The notes beneath the pieces were generated by a model that had not been told where the DNA came from, did no database searches, and saw nothing but the letters and a program-made list of their open reading frames with translations. The position numbers and the translations under genes are program-made. DNA of 6,977 nt, taken from the NCBI GenBank assembly GCA_013202315.1, contig JABMRZ010000421.1:1-6977 (forward strand), read 5' to 3'. Shown piece by piece: positions 6,096 to 6,977 of the stretch; within the stretch, counting starts at the first letter, position 1, and every line of letters starts with the position of its first letter. This stretch comes from Candidatus Tariuqbacter arcticus. GTDB taxonomy: Bacteria > Electryoneota > Tariuqbacteria > Tariuqbacterales > Tariuqbacteraceae.

Positions 6096-6313
6096 TTCTT
6101 AGTCAACCCATTGTTTTCTATCCTTAATAGAATCATACCATTATAGATAATCAACTGCAAATGATGCAAAAGATACAAACTCCAGAGAGCGGATTTTATT
6201 TTTATTTTAACAAATTTATTGCATAAGACAGGTATTTTAACGATATTGTGTGATAAATTTTTCGGTGTCACTTATAAACTGCAACTTTGGAAAAACAAAT
6301 GAAGGGATGATAA
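6096..6313. other. AT-rich intergenic spacer before hpt
   Basis: This 218-base stretch holds no convincing gene. A 21-codon + strand frame (6161-6226) and a minus-strand frame through most of the gap are low-complexity and match nothing I know. No clear hairpin plus T-tract follows the RseC-like gene. A weak promoter-like pair, TTGCAT (6219-6224) and GATATT (6242-6247) with 17 bases between, could drive hpt, but only 4 of 6 bases match in each box. The gap suggests a separate transcription unit for hpt. Confidence 0.5.
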
Positions 6314-6316
6314 TTG
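6302..6316 (+). promoter_or_regulatory. ribosome binding site fixing the TTG start of hpt
   Basis: AAGGG at 6302-6306 lies seven bases before TTG 6314-6316. ATG triplets at 6299 and 6307 are in other frames and stop quickly or do not encode the family. Confidence 0.55.
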
Positions 6317-6862
6317 AACGAATACAGTGAAAAGGTCATCATAGATGAAGATGAGATTAAGCGAAGAGTTGCGGAATTAGTTATTTCCATCGCCGATGAT
6401 TGTCCGGGGGGAGATTTAGTAGTAATTGGAATTTTGAAGGGGAGTTTCATTTTCCTGGCGGATATGTTGAGATTGATGTACCTTCACAATTTGAGGCCCC
6501 AGGTGGATTTTATGATTCTCTCAAGTTACGGCTCTTCTACCATCCCTTCGACTATGATTAAAATCGAGCGTGATTTATCAGTGAATATAGAAGGGAAATT
6601 CGCATTGGTGGTGGACGATATCCTCGATACCGGCAGGACGATGCTTTATGTTAAAGAGCGTTTGAAATGGTTGGAACCCAAGATGATTAAAACCTGCGTT
6701 TTACTGGATAAACCGGCTCGTCGGAAGGTTGAGATGAAAGCCGATTATGTCGGCTTTGAAGTTGAAGACCGTTTCGTAGTAGGCTACGGGTTGGATTTCA
6801 ATGGATATTATCGCGAGAGACCGTATGTGGCTGTATTGGAGGAACAGCCTGAAGCTGAGTAA
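6314..6862 (+). CDS. hpt: hypoxanthine phosphoribosyltransferase
   Basis: The enzyme salvages hypoxanthine (and often guanine) with PRPP to give IMP or GMP in the cytoplasm. The 182-aa protein has all the landmarks of bacterial HPRT: ILKGSFIFLADMLR (40-53, loop I LKG), the flexible-loop SSYG (70-73), the PRPP-binding VVDDILDTGRTM (99-110), and LLDKPARR (130-137) with the base-contacting Lys133. FVVGYGLDFNGYYRERPYVAVL (154-175) includes Asp161. Length is normal. The start is TTG at 6314 with AAGGG seven bases upstream. It is separated from the preceding run by 218 bases and is followed by 115 bases of spacer to the window end, so its operon context is unknown. In the flexible loop, SSTIPST replaces the more usual T-rich segment ending in SG. 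Confidence 0.94.
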   Translation: MNEYSEKVIIDEDEIKRRVAELVISIADDCPGGDLVVIGILKGSFIFLADMLRLMYLHNLRPQVDFMILSSYGSSTIPSTMIKIERDLSVNIEGKFALVVDDILDTGRTMLYVKERLKWLEPKMIKTCVLLDKPARRKVEMKADYVGFEVEDRFVVGYGLDFNGYYRERPYVAVLEEQPEAE

Positions 6863-6944
6863 CATATATTCATTATCATCATTTTATCGGTTATCCAGTA
6901 TGGTCATCAAATTGATAATATTACATTTACATTTTAAGAAGGAG

Positions 6945-6965
6945 TTAGGATTTAGGATTTAGGGG
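6945..6965. repeat. 7-bp tandem repeat near the right end
   Basis: TTAGGAT (6945-6951), TTAGGAT (6952-6958) and TTAGGGG (6959-6965) run head to tail. This has the same 7-base period as the array at 47-81 but a different unit. An AAGAAGGAG just before it (6936-6944) looks like a ribosome site, but no start codon follows at a useful distance within the window. Confidence 0.65.
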
Positions 6966-6966
6966 G

Positions 6967-6977
6967 CTGTCATTCCC
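6967..6977. repeat. possible left arm of a cut hairpin element
   Basis: CTGTCATTCCC ends the window. GTCATTCC is the reverse complement of the GGAATGAC edge of the hairpin at 93-111. This may be the first arm of a similar extragenic palindrome in opposite orientation. The other arm would lie outside the window, so this cannot be confirmed. Confidence 0.3.

Noticed and set aside
6161..6226. 21-codon + strand frame in the spacer before hpt
   Set aside because: No ribosome site and a Phe/Tyr-rich AT-driven sequence; expected by chance in AT-rich DNA.
5975..6271. 98-codon minus-strand open frame over the spacer before hpt
   Set aside because: It overlaps the RseC-like gene, begins with GTG without a ribosome site, and is AT-driven low-complexity protein. 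No family resemblance.
330..6862. A new defence, secretion or biosynthetic system
   Set aside because: All eight genes belong to recognisable housekeeping or envelope families, with no effector, toxin, nuclease or mobile-element gene among them.
6936..6944. AAGAAGGAG as the ribosome site of a further gene
   Set aside because: No ATG, GTG or TTG follows at a workable distance before the window ends; the repeat array follows instead.

Overview
The window reads as ordinary bacterial chromosome. It holds a tightly packed, single-direction run of housekeeping and envelope genes with no phage, insertion-sequence or CRISPR content. In order on the + strand: NH3-dependent NAD synthetase (nadE), a short 16S rRNA 2'-O-ribose methyltransferase (rsmI), prolipoprotein diacylglyceryl transferase (lgt), thymidylate kinase (tmk), an exported S41/C-terminal processing protease, an MtnX-like HAD phosphatase, an RseC/MucC-family small membrane protein, and, after a 218-base AT-rich gap, hypoxanthine phosphoribosyltransferase (hpt). 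All eight are on one strand. nadE to the RseC-like gene are joined by overlaps of 1, 13, 14 and 8 nt or by gaps of 7 and 32 nt, so they probably form one transcription unit. hpt looks like the start of another.

Organism: no rRNA or lineage-specific marker is present, so this is inference only. Base composition is mid-range and slightly AT-rich by eye. The S41 protease has a long C-terminal helical extension of the kind I associate with Bacteroidetes and other FCB-group proteins. The RseC-like protein and Lgt fit a diderm bacterium. The intergenic DNA carries short degenerate 7-8 bp direct repeats and a CCGGAATGAC-type hairpin, a texture common in uncultured or candidate-phylum genomes. A poorly sampled FCB-like bacterium is a reasonable guess, not a conclusion.

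Layout: bases 1-329 have no convincing protein gene. They hold a 7-bp repeat array, a perfect hairpin, an 8-bp repeat, and three perfect hairpins almost end to end. Read on the minus strand, these finish in a U8 tract and look like a small RNA or at least an intrinsic terminator. Bases 330-6095 are the gene cluster. Bases 6096-6313 are AT-rich spacer, 6314-6862 is hpt, and 6863-6977 is spacer with another 7-bp array and the start of what may be a second hairpin element.

How the genes relate: nadE (NAD), tmk (dTTP) and hpt (purine salvage) are nucleotide and cofactor metabolism. rsmI acts on the ribosome. lgt, the S41 protease and the RseC-like protein act at the envelope. They do not form one obvious pathway, and I see no defence or other novel multi-gene system. 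The most interesting points are the minus-strand hairpin cluster before nadE, the chain of stop/start-overlapping mini-ORFs made by an 8-bp repeat before the MtnX-like gene, and replacements at several classical functional positions of Lgt.
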